From: UBA1723 sp045641625
GTDB lineage: Bacteria; Bacteroidota; Bacteroidia; Bacteroidales; Paludibacteraceae
Direction of reading: 5' to 3'
Length of the DNA: 64,000 nucleotides
NCBI GenBank assembly: GCA_045641625.1
Contig: JAZUHH010000090.1
Location: 1 to 64,000, forward strand
Positions 42,582 to 52,245 of this stretch are shown here, in pieces (position 1 is the stretch's first letter; every line of letters starts with the position of its first letter). Below the pieces are notes generated by a model. The model worked only from the letters and a program-made list of their open reading frames with translations. It was not told where the DNA came from and did not search any database. Position numbers and translations under genes: made by a program.

Positions 42582-44744
42582 ATGTTAAATGTTGTTACAA
42601 AATCGGTAAAGCTCCCTGATGGCAGAGAGATTACGATTGAGACAGGAAAATTGGCAAAGCAGGCTGACGGCTCGGTGGTAGTTCGTCTTGGCAATACGAT
42701 GTTGCTTGCCACAGTTTGTACTGCGACAGATGCTGTTCCAGGCACAGACTTCATGCCACTAACAGTTGAATACAAAGAGAAGTACGGAGCTTACGGCCGC
42801 TTCCCTGGTGGTTTCACTAAGAGAGAGGGTAAGGCTTCGGACTACGAAATACTTACTGCACGTCTTGTTGACCGTGCGCTTCGTCCTCTATTCCCAGATA
42901 ACTATCACGCAGAGACATTCGTAAACGTACTTATGATTTCTGCTGACGGAAAGGATCAACCTGACTGCCTTGCCGGACTTGCAGCTTCTGCAGCCCTTGC
43001 AGTTTCAGACATTCCTTTCAACGGACCAATCTCTGAGGTTCGTGTTATCCTTAAGGACGGCAAGTTCATCATCGACCCTACTTTCGAGCAGATGGAGGGT
43101 TGTGACCTTGATATCATGGTTGCCGCAACTTACGAGAACATCATGATGGTTGAGGGTGAGATGAACGAGGTTTCCGAGGCTACTATGCTTGAGGCATTGA
43201 AGGTTGCTCACGAGGCAATCAAGACAGCTTGTCTAGTTCAGAAGGAGCTTACAGAGGCTGTTGGCAAGACTGTTAAGCGTGAGTACAACCACGAGGAGAA
43301 CGACGAGGACTTGAAGAAGGATGTTTGGGCAAAGTGCTATGACAAGGCTTACGCATTCGCTTCTTCAGCAAACACAGACAAGCATGACCGCGAGGCTAAG
43401 TTCCGTAGCGTAAAGGAGGAGTACATCGCTGCTCTTAACCTTTCTGACGAGGAGCTTGAGGCTAAGGCTGGTATGATTGACAGATATTACCACGCAGTCG
43501 AGAAGGAGGCTATGCGCCGTTCTATCCTTGACGAGGGCAAGCGTCTTGACGGTCGTAAGACTACAGAGATCCGTCCTATCTGGTGCGAGGTTGATTACCT
43601 TCCAGGTGCTCATGGTTCATCTATCTTTACTCGTGGAGAAACTCAGTCACTTACAACTTGTACTCTTGGAACAAAGCAGGATGAGAAGCTTATTGATGAC
43701 GTTCTAAATCAGGGCAAGGAGAGATTCCTTCTTCACTACAACTTCCCTCCATTCTCTACTGGTGAGGCTAAGGCTCAGAGAGGTGTAGGTCGTCGTGAGA
43801 TCGGTCACGGTCATTTGGCATGGCGTGCCCTTAAGGGTATGATTCCTGCTAACTATCCATACTGCGTTCGCGTTGTGTCTGACATCATGGAGAGTAACGG
43901 TTCTTCTTCTATGGCTACTGTTTGTGCTGGAACTCTTGCCCTTATGGATGCAGGTGTTGCAATCAAGAAGCCAGTTGCCGGTATCGCTATGGGGCTAATC
44001 GCTGACGGTGGTAACTGCTACGGAAAGTACGCTATTCTTTCAGATATCCTTGGTGACGAGGATCACTTGGGAGACATGGACTTCAAGGTAACAGGAACTA
44101 AGGATGGTATTACTGCAACTCAGATGGATATCAAGGTTGACGGTCTTTCATACGAGGTAATCGAGAAGGCTCTTGCTCAGGCAAAGGCTGGACGCGAGCA
44201 TATCCTAGGCAAGATTTTGGAGACAATCCCTGCTCCAAGACCAGAGCTTAAGGACAACGCACCAAGAATCGTGACTATGGACATTCCTAAGGACATGATC
44301 GGTGCAGTAATCGGACCTGGTGGTAAGATTATTCAGGATATCCAGGAGAAGAGCGGTGCTACAGTTTCTATTGAGGAGGCTGACGGAAAGGGTCACATCG
44401 AGATCTCAGCTACATGCAAGCAGTCTATCGACGCTGCAGTTGCTCGCATCAAGGCTATCGTTGCTGTCCCAGAGGTTGGTGAGACTTACGATGCAAAGGT
44501 TAAGAGCATTATGCCTTACGGTGCATTCGTTGAGTTCATGCCTGGCAAGGAGGGTCTTCTTCACATCTCTGAGATCGACTGGAAGAGATTCGAAACTATG
44601 GAGCCGACTGGTATCAAGGAGGGAGACACAATCAGTGTCAAACTTTTGGAGATCGACCAGAAGAGCGGTAAGTTCAAACTTTCTCACAAGGTATTGTTGC
44701 CACGCCCAGAGCGTCAGCCACGTCCTGAGAAGGAGCAGAACTAA
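42582..44744 (+). CDS. pnp: Polyribonucleotide nucleotidyltransferase
   Basis: A 720-residue phosphorolytic 3'-5' exoribonuclease. The order is RNase PH domain 1 (residues 10-145, with YGRFPGGFTKREGK), a helical linker, RNase PH domain 2 (about 325-550, with FPPFSTGEAKAQRGVGRREI and the catalytic DILGDEDHLGDMDF), KH (about 565-620, with IGAVIGPGGKIIQDIQ) and S1 (about 635-705, with YGAFVEFMPGKEGLLHISEI). All landmarks are intact. It is monocistronic, with a strong promoter and terminator. Codons favour those typical of highly expressed genes here. Confidence 0.97.
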   Translation: MLNVVTKSVKLPDGREITIETGKLAKQADGSVVVRLGNTMLLATVCTATDAVPGTDFMPLTVEYKEKYGAYGRFPGGFTKREGKASDYEILTARLVDRALRPLFPDNYHAETFVNVLMISADGKDQPDCLAGLAASAALAVSDIPFNGPISEVRVILKDGKFIIDPTFEQMEGCDLDIMVAATYENIMMVEGEMNEVSEATMLEALKVAHEAIKTACLVQKELTEAVGKTVKREYNHEENDEDLKKDVWAKCYDKAYAFASSANTDKHDREAKFRSVKEEYIAALNLSDEELEAKAGMIDRYYHAVEKEAMRRSILDEGKRLDGRKTTEIRPIWCEVDYLPGAHGSSIFTRGETQSLTTCTLGTKQDEKLIDDVLNQGKERFLLHYNFPPFSTGEAKAQRGVGRREIGHGHLAWRALKGMIPANYPYCVRVVSDIMESNGSSSMATVCAGTLALMDAGVAIKKPVAGIAMGLIADGGNCYGKYAILSDILGDEDHLGDMDFKVTGTKDGITATQMDIKVDGLSYEVIEKALAQAKAGREHILGKILETIPAPRPELKDNAPRIVTMDIPKDMIGAVIGPGGKIIQDIQEKSGATVSIEEADGKGHIEISATCKQSIDAAVARIKAIVAVPEVGETYDAKVKSIMPYGAFVEFMPGKEGLLHISEIDWKRFETMEPTGIKEGDTISVKLLEIDQKSGKFKLSHKVLLPRPERQPRPEKEQN

Positions 44745-44765
44745 TAACATAGACAAAAGCATCAT

Positions 44766-44800
44766 AGAGGAGTGTAGTTTCATACTACCCTCCTCTTTTT
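44766..44800 (+). terminator. Terminator of pnp
   Basis: AGAGGAG (44766-44772) pairs with CTCCTCT (44790-44796). An inner GTAGT/ACTAC stem stacks on it across a mismatch, and TTTT follows. Confidence 0.85.
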
Positions 44801-44827
44801 ATTTACAACAAGCAACACTCAAAAGCA

Positions 44828-45478
44828 ATGAACAAAAATAAACTCTCTTCAATAATTCCGTTCAGCATACTACTGTTTTCCGCATGTTCCAATGCAAACC
44901 CAAAGGAAGAACAGCCCAAGACAGGCGATAACATTATTAACATTACAGAGATCCCTGCCCCAAAAACAGACTCTCAAAAATCTATCGAAACGTCGTCTGA
45001 AACAATGTCTGCAGAAGAAGACAGCAACTTATATTCTGTCGATTCTACGGATGAATGCTTCAAAATACCAGTGGAAGACATTCAGCTTAATAGCAAAAAC
45101 TATTCCGACAGACTTATAAGCCAATCAAAATACGAATTAATGTACACTTCTGCCGAAGGTTATAAATGCAAAATAATAAGACACGGAGGCTGTAGCGATA
45201 ACGGGTGTGTTCCTGCTTGGCAAAATTTCTACTTGATTGTCTATAATACACCCAAAGGGAATTGGGGAAGCGAAAAGGAGCTAACAGACTGGTTCAAAAG
45301 AGAATGCAGCAACTTCAAATGGATAATGGATAACGAGGTGAATGAACTGCTTGATGCTCCTCATGTCATTGACCAACTAGAAAATATAGACTGGTTGCAT
45401 TGTACCAATGGAGATCCAGAAACATTCGGCATAAGAATTTCTAATGATAGCACTGAATTGTACTATTATTGGCGCTAA
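44828..45478 (+). CDS. Lipoprotein of unknown function
   Basis: A 216-residue lipoprotein with the signal MNKNKLSSIIPFSILLFSAC. A Ser/Thr/Glu-rich linker of about 70 residues follows, then a globular part with four or five cysteines (GGCSDNGCVP, then RECSNF and WLHC), which could form disulfides in the periplasm or at the surface. No domain is recognised. It is just downstream of the pnp terminator and is presumably transcribed on its own. Confidence 0.65.
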   Translation: MNKNKLSSIIPFSILLFSACSNANPKEEQPKTGDNIINITEIPAPKTDSQKSIETSSETMSAEEDSNLYSVDSTDECFKIPVEDIQLNSKNYSDRLISQSKYELMYTSAEGYKCKIIRHGGCSDNGCVPAWQNFYLIVYNTPKGNWGSEKELTDWFKRECSNFKWIMDNEVNELLDAPHVIDQLENIDWLHCTNGDPETFGIRISNDSTELYYYWR

Positions 45479-45606
45479 CAACTTAACACAGAAACTCAAT
45501 CTGTTAGGAATGAACTACATTTCGAAATTATAACACAAGGCTGCTTAAAACTTACAATTCGTAAGAAAAAACAACAAATGCTCTTAATTTTCAAGAGAAA
45601 CATGCC

Positions 45607-45635
45607 TTGAGAGAGCAGAAAAAACAGTAAATTTG
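45607..45635 (+). promoter_or_regulatory. Promoter of purT
   Basis: TTG (45607-45609), an 18-bp spacer and TAAATTTG (45628-45635). It overlaps the longest open frame, which shows that purT starts at the later ATG, 45669. Confidence 0.6.
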
Positions 45636-45668
45636 CATCATTATTTTATTACTGAAAAGTATAGTTGT

Positions 45669-46850
45669 ATGATAACAATAGGAACAACAGGCACAGAAAG
45701 AGGTAAGAAAGCTCTACTTTGCGGTGCAGGAGAACTTGGCAAAGAGGTTGTAATCGAATTGCAGCGTCTAGGAGTCCTTGTAGTTGCAGTTGACAAGTAC
45801 GAGCATGCTCCGGCTATGCAGGTGGCGCACAAATCTTACGTAATCAATATGCTCGACCCTCGTCAGTTGAGAGCGGTAGTTGAACTTGAAAACCCGGACT
45901 ATATCATTCCAGAGGTGGAGAGCATCGCTACAAGCACTCTAATAGAACTTGAAAAGGAGGGATACAATGTTATTCCTACAGCAAAGGCAACTTACCTTAC
46001 AATGAATCGTGAGGGAATCAGACGTCTTGCTGCTGAGGAGCTTGGTGTCAAGACTTCCCCTTATAAATTCGCAGCAACTAAAGATGAGTTTGACAAAGCT
46101 GTAAAGGAGATTGGTATTCCTTGCGTTGTCAAGCCAATCATGAGTTCTTCCGGACACGGCCAGTCAGTAATCAAGAAGGAGTCTGACATCGACGCCGCAT
46201 GGAAGGAAGCTCAGGAAGGCGGTCGCGCTGGTGCAGGCAAGGTCATCGTTGAAGGTTTCATAAACTTTGACTACGAGATCACATTGCTTACAGTAAGACA
46301 CGTCGGAGGAACAAGCTTCCTTGAGCCTATCGGTCACAAGCAGGTTGATGGAGACTACCGCGAGTCATGGCAGCCTCAGGCTATGAATCCTAACACTTTG
46401 AAGAAGGCACAGGAAATTGCAGAAAAGGTAACGACAGCTCTTGGCGGCCGCGGTCTTTTCGGCGTGGAGCTTTTCGTTCAAGGTGACGACGTCATATTCA
46501 GCGAGGTTTCCCCTCGTCCACATGACACAGGTATGGTAACCATGATTTCTCAAGACTTGTCGGAGTTCGCCCTACACGTTCGTGCGGTGCTTGGTCTTCC
46601 AATTCCAAACATCTCGTTCCACGGTCCTTCTGCGTCAAGAGCAGTAGTTGTCGAGGGAGACAGCAAGAATGTCACATTCTCCGGTCTAGAAGAGGTACTA
46701 AGCCTACCAGACACTCAGATAAGAATCTTCGGTAAGCCGGAAGTACACTCCAAGCGCAGAATGGCTGTAATCCTAGCTCGTGGCAAGGATACAGACGAGG
46801 CTCGCAGAAAGACTGAGTTTGCTATTTCAAAGCTAAAAATTGAACTTTAA
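45669..46850 (+). CDS. purT: Formate-dependent phosphoribosylglycinamide formyltransferase
   Basis: A 393-residue ATP-grasp enzyme for the third purine step, using formate instead of formyl-THF. The N-terminal LLCGAGELGKEVVIELQRLG binds nucleotide. ATP-grasp landmarks are GIPCVVKPIMSSSGHGQSV, VIVEGFINFDYEITLLTV and FGVELFVQGDDVIFSEVSPR. It starts at the ATG at 45669. It is the first of a plus-strand run (purT, lysA, glycosyltransferase, DUF2007, mazG-cmk, ispH) with short gaps. Confidence 0.95.
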   Translation: MITIGTTGTERGKKALLCGAGELGKEVVIELQRLGVLVVAVDKYEHAPAMQVAHKSYVINMLDPRQLRAVVELENPDYIIPEVESIATSTLIELEKEGYNVIPTAKATYLTMNREGIRRLAAEELGVKTSPYKFAATKDEFDKAVKEIGIPCVVKPIMSSSGHGQSVIKKESDIDAAWKEAQEGGRAGAGKVIVEGFINFDYEITLLTVRHVGGTSFLEPIGHKQVDGDYRESWQPQAMNPNTLKKAQEIAEKVTTALGGRGLFGVELFVQGDDVIFSEVSPRPHDTGMVTMISQDLSEFALHVRAVLGLPIPNISFHGPSASRAVVVEGDSKNVTFSGLEEVLSLPDTQIRIFGKPEVHSKRRMAVILARGKDTDEARRKTEFAISKLKIEL

Positions 46851-46887
46851 TCACATACATTTTTTTCGAACTTAAGTTTAGATCAAG

Positions 46888-48048
46888 ATGAATACAAAAG
46901 GAAACTTTCCTATCGAGAAGATGAAAAAGGTACAGACACCTTTTTACTATTATGACGTCGAGTTGCTTAACAAGACTTTGGACACATTGATGAGCGAGGC
47001 AAACAAGTATGGATTCTGCCCTCACTACGCAATGAAGGCCAATGCAAATGCTAAAGTTACAGCATTGATAGCAAAGAAGGGACTTGGCGCAGACTGTGTA
47101 AGCGGAAACGAAGTAAGCGCTGCAATCGCAGCAGGTTTCCCTGCAGACAAAATCGTTTTTGCCGGTGTAGGAAAAACTGACAAGGAGATAAATACAGCAC
47201 TTGACGCAAATATCTTCTGCTTCAACGCAGAGTCTATACCAGAACTTGAGGTAATCAACGAACTTGCCGCAGCAAAAGGCAAAGTTGCAAACGTTGAGCT
47301 ACGCATAAACCCAAATGTTGACGCACATACTCACGCATACATCACTACAGGCCTTAACGAGAACAAGTTCGGATTCAGCATGGACGACCTTGAGAAGGTA
47401 ATCAACCTAATCAAGAATTTGAAGAACATCAAGCTTATTGGTCTTCACTTCCACATCGGTTCACAAATCACTGACCTTGGCTGCTTCGTTCCTCTTTGCG
47501 AGAGAATCAATGCTCTTCAGGACCAGGTTGAGGCTATGGGCGTAAAGCTTGAGAACATCAATGTTGGAGGAGGTCTTGGTATCGACTACGAGAACCCTAA
47601 CACTAACCCTATTCCTGACTTCAAGACTTACTTCGCTCAGTTCGCTCAGCACTTGAAGCTTAGAAACGGACAGAAGCTACACTGCGAGCCAGGACGCTCG
47701 GTTGTTGCTCAGTGCGGCAGCCTTATCACTAAGGTTACATACGTAAAGAAGGGCAAGGAAAAGCAGTTTGCCATCGTTGACGGAGGTATGACAGACCTTA
47801 TCCGCCCAGCTCTATATCAGGCGTACCACAAAATCGAGGCTATAACAACTGACAGCGCTGTAGAGACTTACGATGTCGTTGGACCTATCTGCGAATCTTC
47901 GGATGTGTTCCAGAAGGACTGCAAGCTTAACGGTGTCAAGAGAGGCGACTTGCTTGCTCTTCGTTCTGCTGGTGCGTATGGCGAGATTATGGCTTCGAGA
48001 TATAATCTAAGAGAGCTTCCTGTAGGATATCTTTCTACAGAACTCTAG
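46888..48048 (+). CDS. lysA: Diaminopimelate decarboxylase
   Basis: A 386-residue PLP enzyme for the last step of lysine synthesis. The PLP lysine is K50 in HYAMKANANAK. GLHFHIGSQITD, NVGGGLGIDYE and CEPGRSVVAQCG are the other landmarks, and the second-site cysteine lies in GPICESSDVF. It follows purT by 37 bp. The length is at the short end of the normal range. Confidence 0.94.
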   Translation: MNTKGNFPIEKMKKVQTPFYYYDVELLNKTLDTLMSEANKYGFCPHYAMKANANAKVTALIAKKGLGADCVSGNEVSAAIAAGFPADKIVFAGVGKTDKEINTALDANIFCFNAESIPELEVINELAAAKGKVANVELRINPNVDAHTHAYITTGLNENKFGFSMDDLEKVINLIKNLKNIKLIGLHFHIGSQITDLGCFVPLCERINALQDQVEAMGVKLENINVGGGLGIDYENPNTNPIPDFKTYFAQFAQHLKLRNGQKLHCEPGRSVVAQCGSLITKVTYVKKGKEKQFAIVDGGMTDLIRPALYQAYHKIEAITTDSAVETYDVVGPICESSDVFQKDCKLNGVKRGDLLALRSAGAYGEIMASRYNLRELPVGYLSTEL

Positions 48049-48069
48049 GCTATAAGGGATTAAATTATT

Positions 48070-49278
48070 ATGAATCAATTTTTTGAATCAATACAAGAAT
48101 ACATTAGTGAGGCTGACTTTTCGTTGGTCTCACTTGTATTACTTTCAGTGTTGGGCATTTCATGGATTGTCCAACTTTTCTTTTACTTGTACTACTACAA
48201 CGCGGTTATCAGAAGACAAAAGCAGGAATACAAGGGACAAGTAACACACGAAATTAAACGCCACCCTGTAAGCATTATCGTAACAGCAAGATATGCTACC
48301 GAGGAACTAGAGAAGTTCCTTCCTCTGATATTGGACCAGAATTATCCGAAATACGAGGTTATTGTGGTCAATGACGGAGCAACAGAAGCCAGCACTGTTC
48401 TGTTGGACAAACTAAAGAGCAAACATCCAAACTTGAAGACTTCATTCCTTCCTATGAACGCGAAGTACATGAGCAGAAGAAAAATGTGCATCACCATAGG
48501 AAAGATGGCCGCAAGCTACGACTATATTATTGTTACAGACTCTGACTGTGAGCCTACTTCTAGAGACTGGCTCAGCGAAATGATGAGAAACTTCACTCCA
48601 GAAAAGGAGATTGTACTTGGATACTCTCATCAGGAACAGGAAAAGACAGGATTCTTTGCATCGCTTCTCAGATTCGACAATCTGTTCGGTGCCATAAAAT
48701 ATATGGGTTATGCCTGCCACGGACTAGCCTATAAGGGAACGACAAACAACATGGCCTTCAGAAGAGAGACTTTCGACCGATGCAAGGCCTATGCTTCTAG
48801 CCTTAACCTTGAGAAGGGAGAGGACGATGTATTCGTTTCCGAGAACAATAACGGAACAAATGTAGCTGTCGAACTCAGCACTTCTTCTATAATTAAGTCC
48901 CACAAGGAACTGACATTCAAGAAGTATCTTTTCCAGAAGGACAGCAACGTAGAGACTGGCAGCCTTTACCCTTCGGGCATCAAGTTCAGAATAGGACTTG
49001 AAGTTGCGACAAGAATGTTGTACTACATATCACTGATTTCAACAATTGTCTATTCATTGATAGAAGGTGAATATCTGGCAACAGGCATTGCCGCTCTAGC
49101 CGGACTTATCAGATATGGTATCCAGTGCTACACATTCACAACTTCGGCACATATTTTCAACGAGAAGGGTTATGCCTTCAAATTCGTCATATTTGAAATA
49201 ATTATTCCAATTCTTACTCTTTACATTATAACTTTCGGTAGAATTGGAAAGAAAAGACAGGACCTATGGAAGATGTAA
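48070..49278 (+). CDS. Membrane-bound GT2 glycosyltransferase
   Basis: A 402-residue protein with one N-terminal membrane helix (about residues 18-40), a GT2 domain (HPVSIIVTARYATEELEKFL, VIVVNDGATE, and the DxD-type TDSDCEP) and two or three C-terminal membrane helices (315-395). The ER-x-x-RW type signature of processive synthases is not evident. It probably builds a lipid-linked or surface glycan. Its 3' end overlaps the next gene by 13 bp. Confidence 0.88.
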   Translation: MNQFFESIQEYISEADFSLVSLVLLSVLGISWIVQLFFYLYYYNAVIRRQKQEYKGQVTHEIKRHPVSIIVTARYATEELEKFLPLILDQNYPKYEVIVVNDGATEASTVLLDKLKSKHPNLKTSFLPMNAKYMSRRKMCITIGKMAASYDYIIVTDSDCEPTSRDWLSEMMRNFTPEKEIVLGYSHQEQEKTGFFASLLRFDNLFGAIKYMGYACHGLAYKGTTNNMAFRRETFDRCKAYASSLNLEKGEDDVFVSENNNGTNVAVELSTSSIIKSHKELTFKKYLFQKDSNVETGSLYPSGIKFRIGLEVATRMLYYISLISTIVYSLIEGEYLATGIAALAGLIRYGIQCYTFTTSAHIFNEKGYAFKFVIFEIIIPILTLYIITFGRIGKKRQDLWKM

Positions 49279-49724
49279 CAGAAAAGACAGCACTGCTTGA
49301 TACCTTCGACTCCGATTTCCAGGCTGATGTAATCAGAGGTCTGCTTGAAAGCAATGGAATACCATCTGTAACAAGCGGGAAGTCGATGAGTGCGATATTG
49401 CCTATGTTTGCAAGTACAGACGGCGGTGTAAGAGTGTTTGTTAAGGAAAAAGATCTTGAAAGGGCAAAAGAAATTGTTCTGGAGCACAAAGAGAACAACA
49501 AACTTAACTCTGAAGAAAAACCTAACAACTATACATCTCCAAAGACAATAATTGGTGCTTGTCTTTTTGTTTTTGCGCTAGTTTTGGCATACTACGACAT
49601 TATCAAGTACAGTCTTGATGAATCTGATGAATCTGGCATTTATGGCGCAATTTTGGCTACAAGCTTTGTTGTAGCTATAATCGCAGTAGTTACTTTGGTG
49701 AATGGTCTTAACGAAAAGAAATAA
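49266..49724 (+). CDS. DUF2007 domain membrane protein
   Basis: A 152-residue protein. Residues 10-75 form a DUF2007 domain, a small signal-transducing or ligand-binding fold (FDSDFQADVIRGLLESNGIP, then GGVRVFVKEKDLERAKEIV). Two membrane helices follow (about 95-112 and 125-145). It overlaps the glycosyltransferase gene by 13 bp and precedes mazG-cmk by 2 bp. Function unknown. Confidence 0.82.
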   Translation: MEDVTEKTALLDTFDSDFQADVIRGLLESNGIPSVTSGKSMSAILPMFASTDGGVRVFVKEKDLERAKEIVLEHKENNKLNSEEKPNNYTSPKTIIGACLFVFALVLAYYDIIKYSLDESDESGIYGAILATSFVVAIIAVVTLVNGLNEKK

Positions 49725-49726
49725 CT

Positions 49727-51208
49727 ATGGCAAAAGATAGAACAAAACAGATAGAAGCTTTCACAAGACTGCTTGACGTGATGGATGAGCTTAGAGAAAA
49801 ATGCCCGTGGGACAAAAAGCAGACATTGGACTCTTTGAGACCCAACACTATCGAGGAAACTTACGAATTGTGCGACGCTATAGCCAAGCACGACATGAAA
49901 GACGTCAAAAAGGAGCTAGGTGATGTTCTTCTTCACATAGTGTTCTATTCAAAAATAGCTTCTGAGACAAATGATTTCGACATTTCGGATGTTTGTAATT
50001 CTCTTTGCGAGAAACTGATCTACCGCCATCCTCATGTTTTCGGCGAGGCTGCAGCAAAGAACGCAGGGGAAGTCGAACTTAACTGGGAACAGCTGAAGAT
50101 GAAGGAAAAGGACGGAAACAAGACCGTTTTGAGCGGAGTCCCTTCTGCCCTACCGTCTCTAATCAAGGCTTACAGAATACAGGACAAGGCCAGAAATGTT
50201 GGCTTTGATTGGGAAGAGAAAGAGCAGGTTTGGGATAAGGTACAGGAAGAACTGAACGAACTTCGCAAAGAGATCGCAAAAGGCGACAACATCAACATGG
50301 AAAAGGAATTTGGCGACCTAATGTTCAGCATGATAAATGCCGCCAGACTTTACAAAATAAATCCAGACAACGCACTTGAAAGCACAAACAACAAGTTCAT
50401 TTTCCGCTTCAACTATCTGGAAAGCCAGACAATCAAGAAAGGCATAGACCTTAAGTCCCTTACCCTAGAGGAAATGGACAAATACTGGAACGAAGCTAAA
50501 GAACTTGAGAAAAAACAGAACATGAAGAAAATAACTGTTGCAATAGATGGTTTTAGCTCGTGCGGAAAAAGCACTATGGCTAAGGCTTTGGCAAAGAAGG
50601 TTGGATACAGCTACGTTGATAGCGGCGCGATGTATCGCTCCGTTACACTATATGCTCTTCGCCATAATATGATTTCTAATGGAGTAGTTGACACTCAAGC
50701 TCTTGAAAAAGAGATGAATAACATTAGAATCGAATTCAAGTTCAATCCAGAATTGGGTAAAAGCGAAACTTACTTGAACGACGAGAATGTCGAGCGAGAA
50801 ATCAGACTTATGGAAGTTTCTAACAATGTCAGTCCTATAGCAGCAATACCTTTTGTTCGTCATGCACTTGTAGAACTACAGCGCAAGATGGGAGAAAAAG
50901 GAGGCATTGTAATGGATGGTAGAGACATTGGAACAACAGTTTTTCCTAACGCTGAACTTAAGATCTTTGTCACTGCATCTGCAGAAGTACGCGCTGACAG
51001 ACGCTATAAAGAACTTGTAGAGAAGGAAGGAAGCGCAAACTATAACGAGATTCTAGCCAATGTTAAGGAGCGTGACCATATTGATATGACACGCGCAGAA
51101 TCGCCTCTTCGCAAAGCTGACGATGCAGTCGAGCTTGACAACGGAGTGATGACAATAGAAGAGCAGGACGCATGGCTAATGAAGATTTTCAACGAGAGAA
51201 CAAAATAG
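49727..51208 (+). CDS. MazG nucleoside triphosphate pyrophosphohydrolase fused to cytidylate kinase
   Basis: A 493-residue fusion. Residues 1-265 are a complete MazG with both helical units (CPWDKKQTLDSLRPNTIEE; metal-binding EExx/ExxD pairs in EETYELCDAI and KKELGDVLLH; second copy KEFGDLMFSMINAARL). Residue 266 is Met, and 266-493 is a full-length cytidylate kinase: MKKITVAIDGFSSCGKSTMA, VDSGAMYRSVTLY, IVMDGRDIGTTVFP, and the lid RADRRYKEL. The joint follows an A6 run (50510-50515). Losing one A would end MazG with TGA overlapping the cmk ATG (ATGA), the usual two-gene layout. The fusion is as seen; whether it is natural is open. ispH starts 1 bp after. Confidence 0.85.
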   Translation: MAKDRTKQIEAFTRLLDVMDELREKCPWDKKQTLDSLRPNTIEETYELCDAIAKHDMKDVKKELGDVLLHIVFYSKIASETNDFDISDVCNSLCEKLIYRHPHVFGEAAAKNAGEVELNWEQLKMKEKDGNKTVLSGVPSALPSLIKAYRIQDKARNVGFDWEEKEQVWDKVQEELNELRKEIAKGDNINMEKEFGDLMFSMINAARLYKINPDNALESTNNKFIFRFNYLESQTIKKGIDLKSLTLEEMDKYWNEAKELEKKQNMKKITVAIDGFSSCGKSTMAKALAKKVGYSYVDSGAMYRSVTLYALRHNMISNGVVDTQALEKEMNNIRIEFKFNPELGKSETYLNDENVEREIRLMEVSNNVSPIAAIPFVRHALVELQRKMGEKGGIVMDGRDIGTTVFPNAELKIFVTASAEVRADRRYKELVEKEGSANYNEILANVKERDHIDMTRAESPLRKADDAVELDNGVMTIEEQDAWLMKIFNERTK

Positions 51209-51209
51209 T

Positions 51210-52073
51210 ATGGTTATTGATATTGATGACAATTCCGGTTTCTGCAATGGAGTCGTTGGAGCTATAACCAAGGCAGAGAATGAATTGGAACGATCTGGCT
51301 CTCTCTACTGCCTTGGAGATATCGTACACAATGGCGAAGAGGTTGCAAGACTATCCAACAAGGGTTTGAAGACTATAGAACACTCTGATCTAAAAAATCT
51401 AAGCGGAGCTACTGTTCTTCTTAGAGCACACGGCGAGCCTCCTACAACATACGCAACGGCTGAGGAACTGAACATCAATGTCATAGATGCTACTTGTCCC
51501 GTAGTTTTGGCCCTTCAACGAAAAATCAAGAAAGCCTACGAGGAAGGAAACAAGAAACAACAGATCGTCATATACGGCAAAAAAGGTCACGCAGAAGTTA
51601 ACGGACTTGTAGGCCAAACAGAAGGAACTGCAATAGTTCTGGAATCTGCAGACGACCTAGACAAGCTTGATTTCACTAAAGATATAATACTATTCTCACA
51701 AACTACCAAAAGTATTGAGGGATTTAATGAAATAGTAGCGCAAATCCAAGTAAAACTTAAAGGCAATGTCATTTTCAAATACAATGACACAATTTGTCGT
51801 CAAGTGGCAAACAGAATACCAAAAATTATCAATTTTGTATCGAGATACGATATAGTTCTTTTTGTTTGCGGAAACAAGAGTTCTAATGGCAAGGTTTTAT
51901 ATGAGCATTGCCTACAACAAAACCCCAATACTATAAGGATTTCTAATGTAGATGAACTGGATATCGAAAAACTAAAAGGAGCAGAAAGAATAGGAATTTG
52001 TGGAGCTACATCTACACCCAAATGGCAAATGGAAGCTGTAAAAGACTATATTATTACTAGGACAAGGAAATAA
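51210..52073 (+). CDS. ispH: 4-hydroxy-3-methylbut-2-enyl diphosphate reductase
   Basis: A 287-residue iron-sulphur enzyme of the final MEP-pathway step. The three cluster cysteines are C12 (GFCNGVV), C96 (DATCPVV) and C196 (DTICRQV), and the catalytic glutamate and His are in RAHGEPP. It starts 1 bp after the cytidylate-kinase stop; cmk and ispH adjacency is common in Bacteroidales. A strong terminator follows. Confidence 0.95.
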   Translation: MVIDIDDNSGFCNGVVGAITKAENELERSGSLYCLGDIVHNGEEVARLSNKGLKTIEHSDLKNLSGATVLLRAHGEPPTTYATAEELNINVIDATCPVVLALQRKIKKAYEEGNKKQQIVIYGKKGHAEVNGLVGQTEGTAIVLESADDLDKLDFTKDIILFSQTTKSIEGFNEIVAQIQVKLKGNVIFKYNDTICRQVANRIPKIINFVSRYDIVLFVCGNKSSNGKVLYEHCLQQNPNTIRISNVDELDIEKLKGAERIGICGATSTPKWQMEAVKDYIITRTRK

Positions 52074-52108
52074 AAACAATCAAAAAAGTTAAAATATTCT
52101 ATATAAAT

Positions 52109-52149
52109 TTAAAATGCGGGAACTCTTCTAATGAGTTCCCGCATTTTAA
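52109..52149. terminator. Strong terminator after ispH
   Basis: A perfect 17-bp stem (52109-52125 with 52133-52149) has a 7-nt loop and TTTT/AAAA built into the stem ends, so it can work in both directions. It is followed by a minus-strand terminator for the convergent OmpA gene. Confidence 0.9.
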
Positions 52150-52195
52150 GTTCTAATATATAAATTAATGTTAATAATTATATCAAAACAAAAAA

Positions 52196-52221
52196 AGAGA
52201 CAAGCCCAAAGGCTTGCCTCT
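52196..52221 (-). terminator. Terminator of the OmpA-family gene
   Basis: An 11-bp stem (52196-52206 with 52211-52221, one G-U) has a 4-nt loop. The minus strand continues TTTTTTTG. Confidence 0.85.
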
Positions 52222-52245
52222 TATTATCACTTTTCTAAGTAATAA

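Noticed and set aside
44320..44841. 173-residue frame in the 3' part of pnp
   Set aside because: Shadow of pnp in another frame; rich in R, L and S as expected of an alternate frame, and it crosses the pnp terminator.
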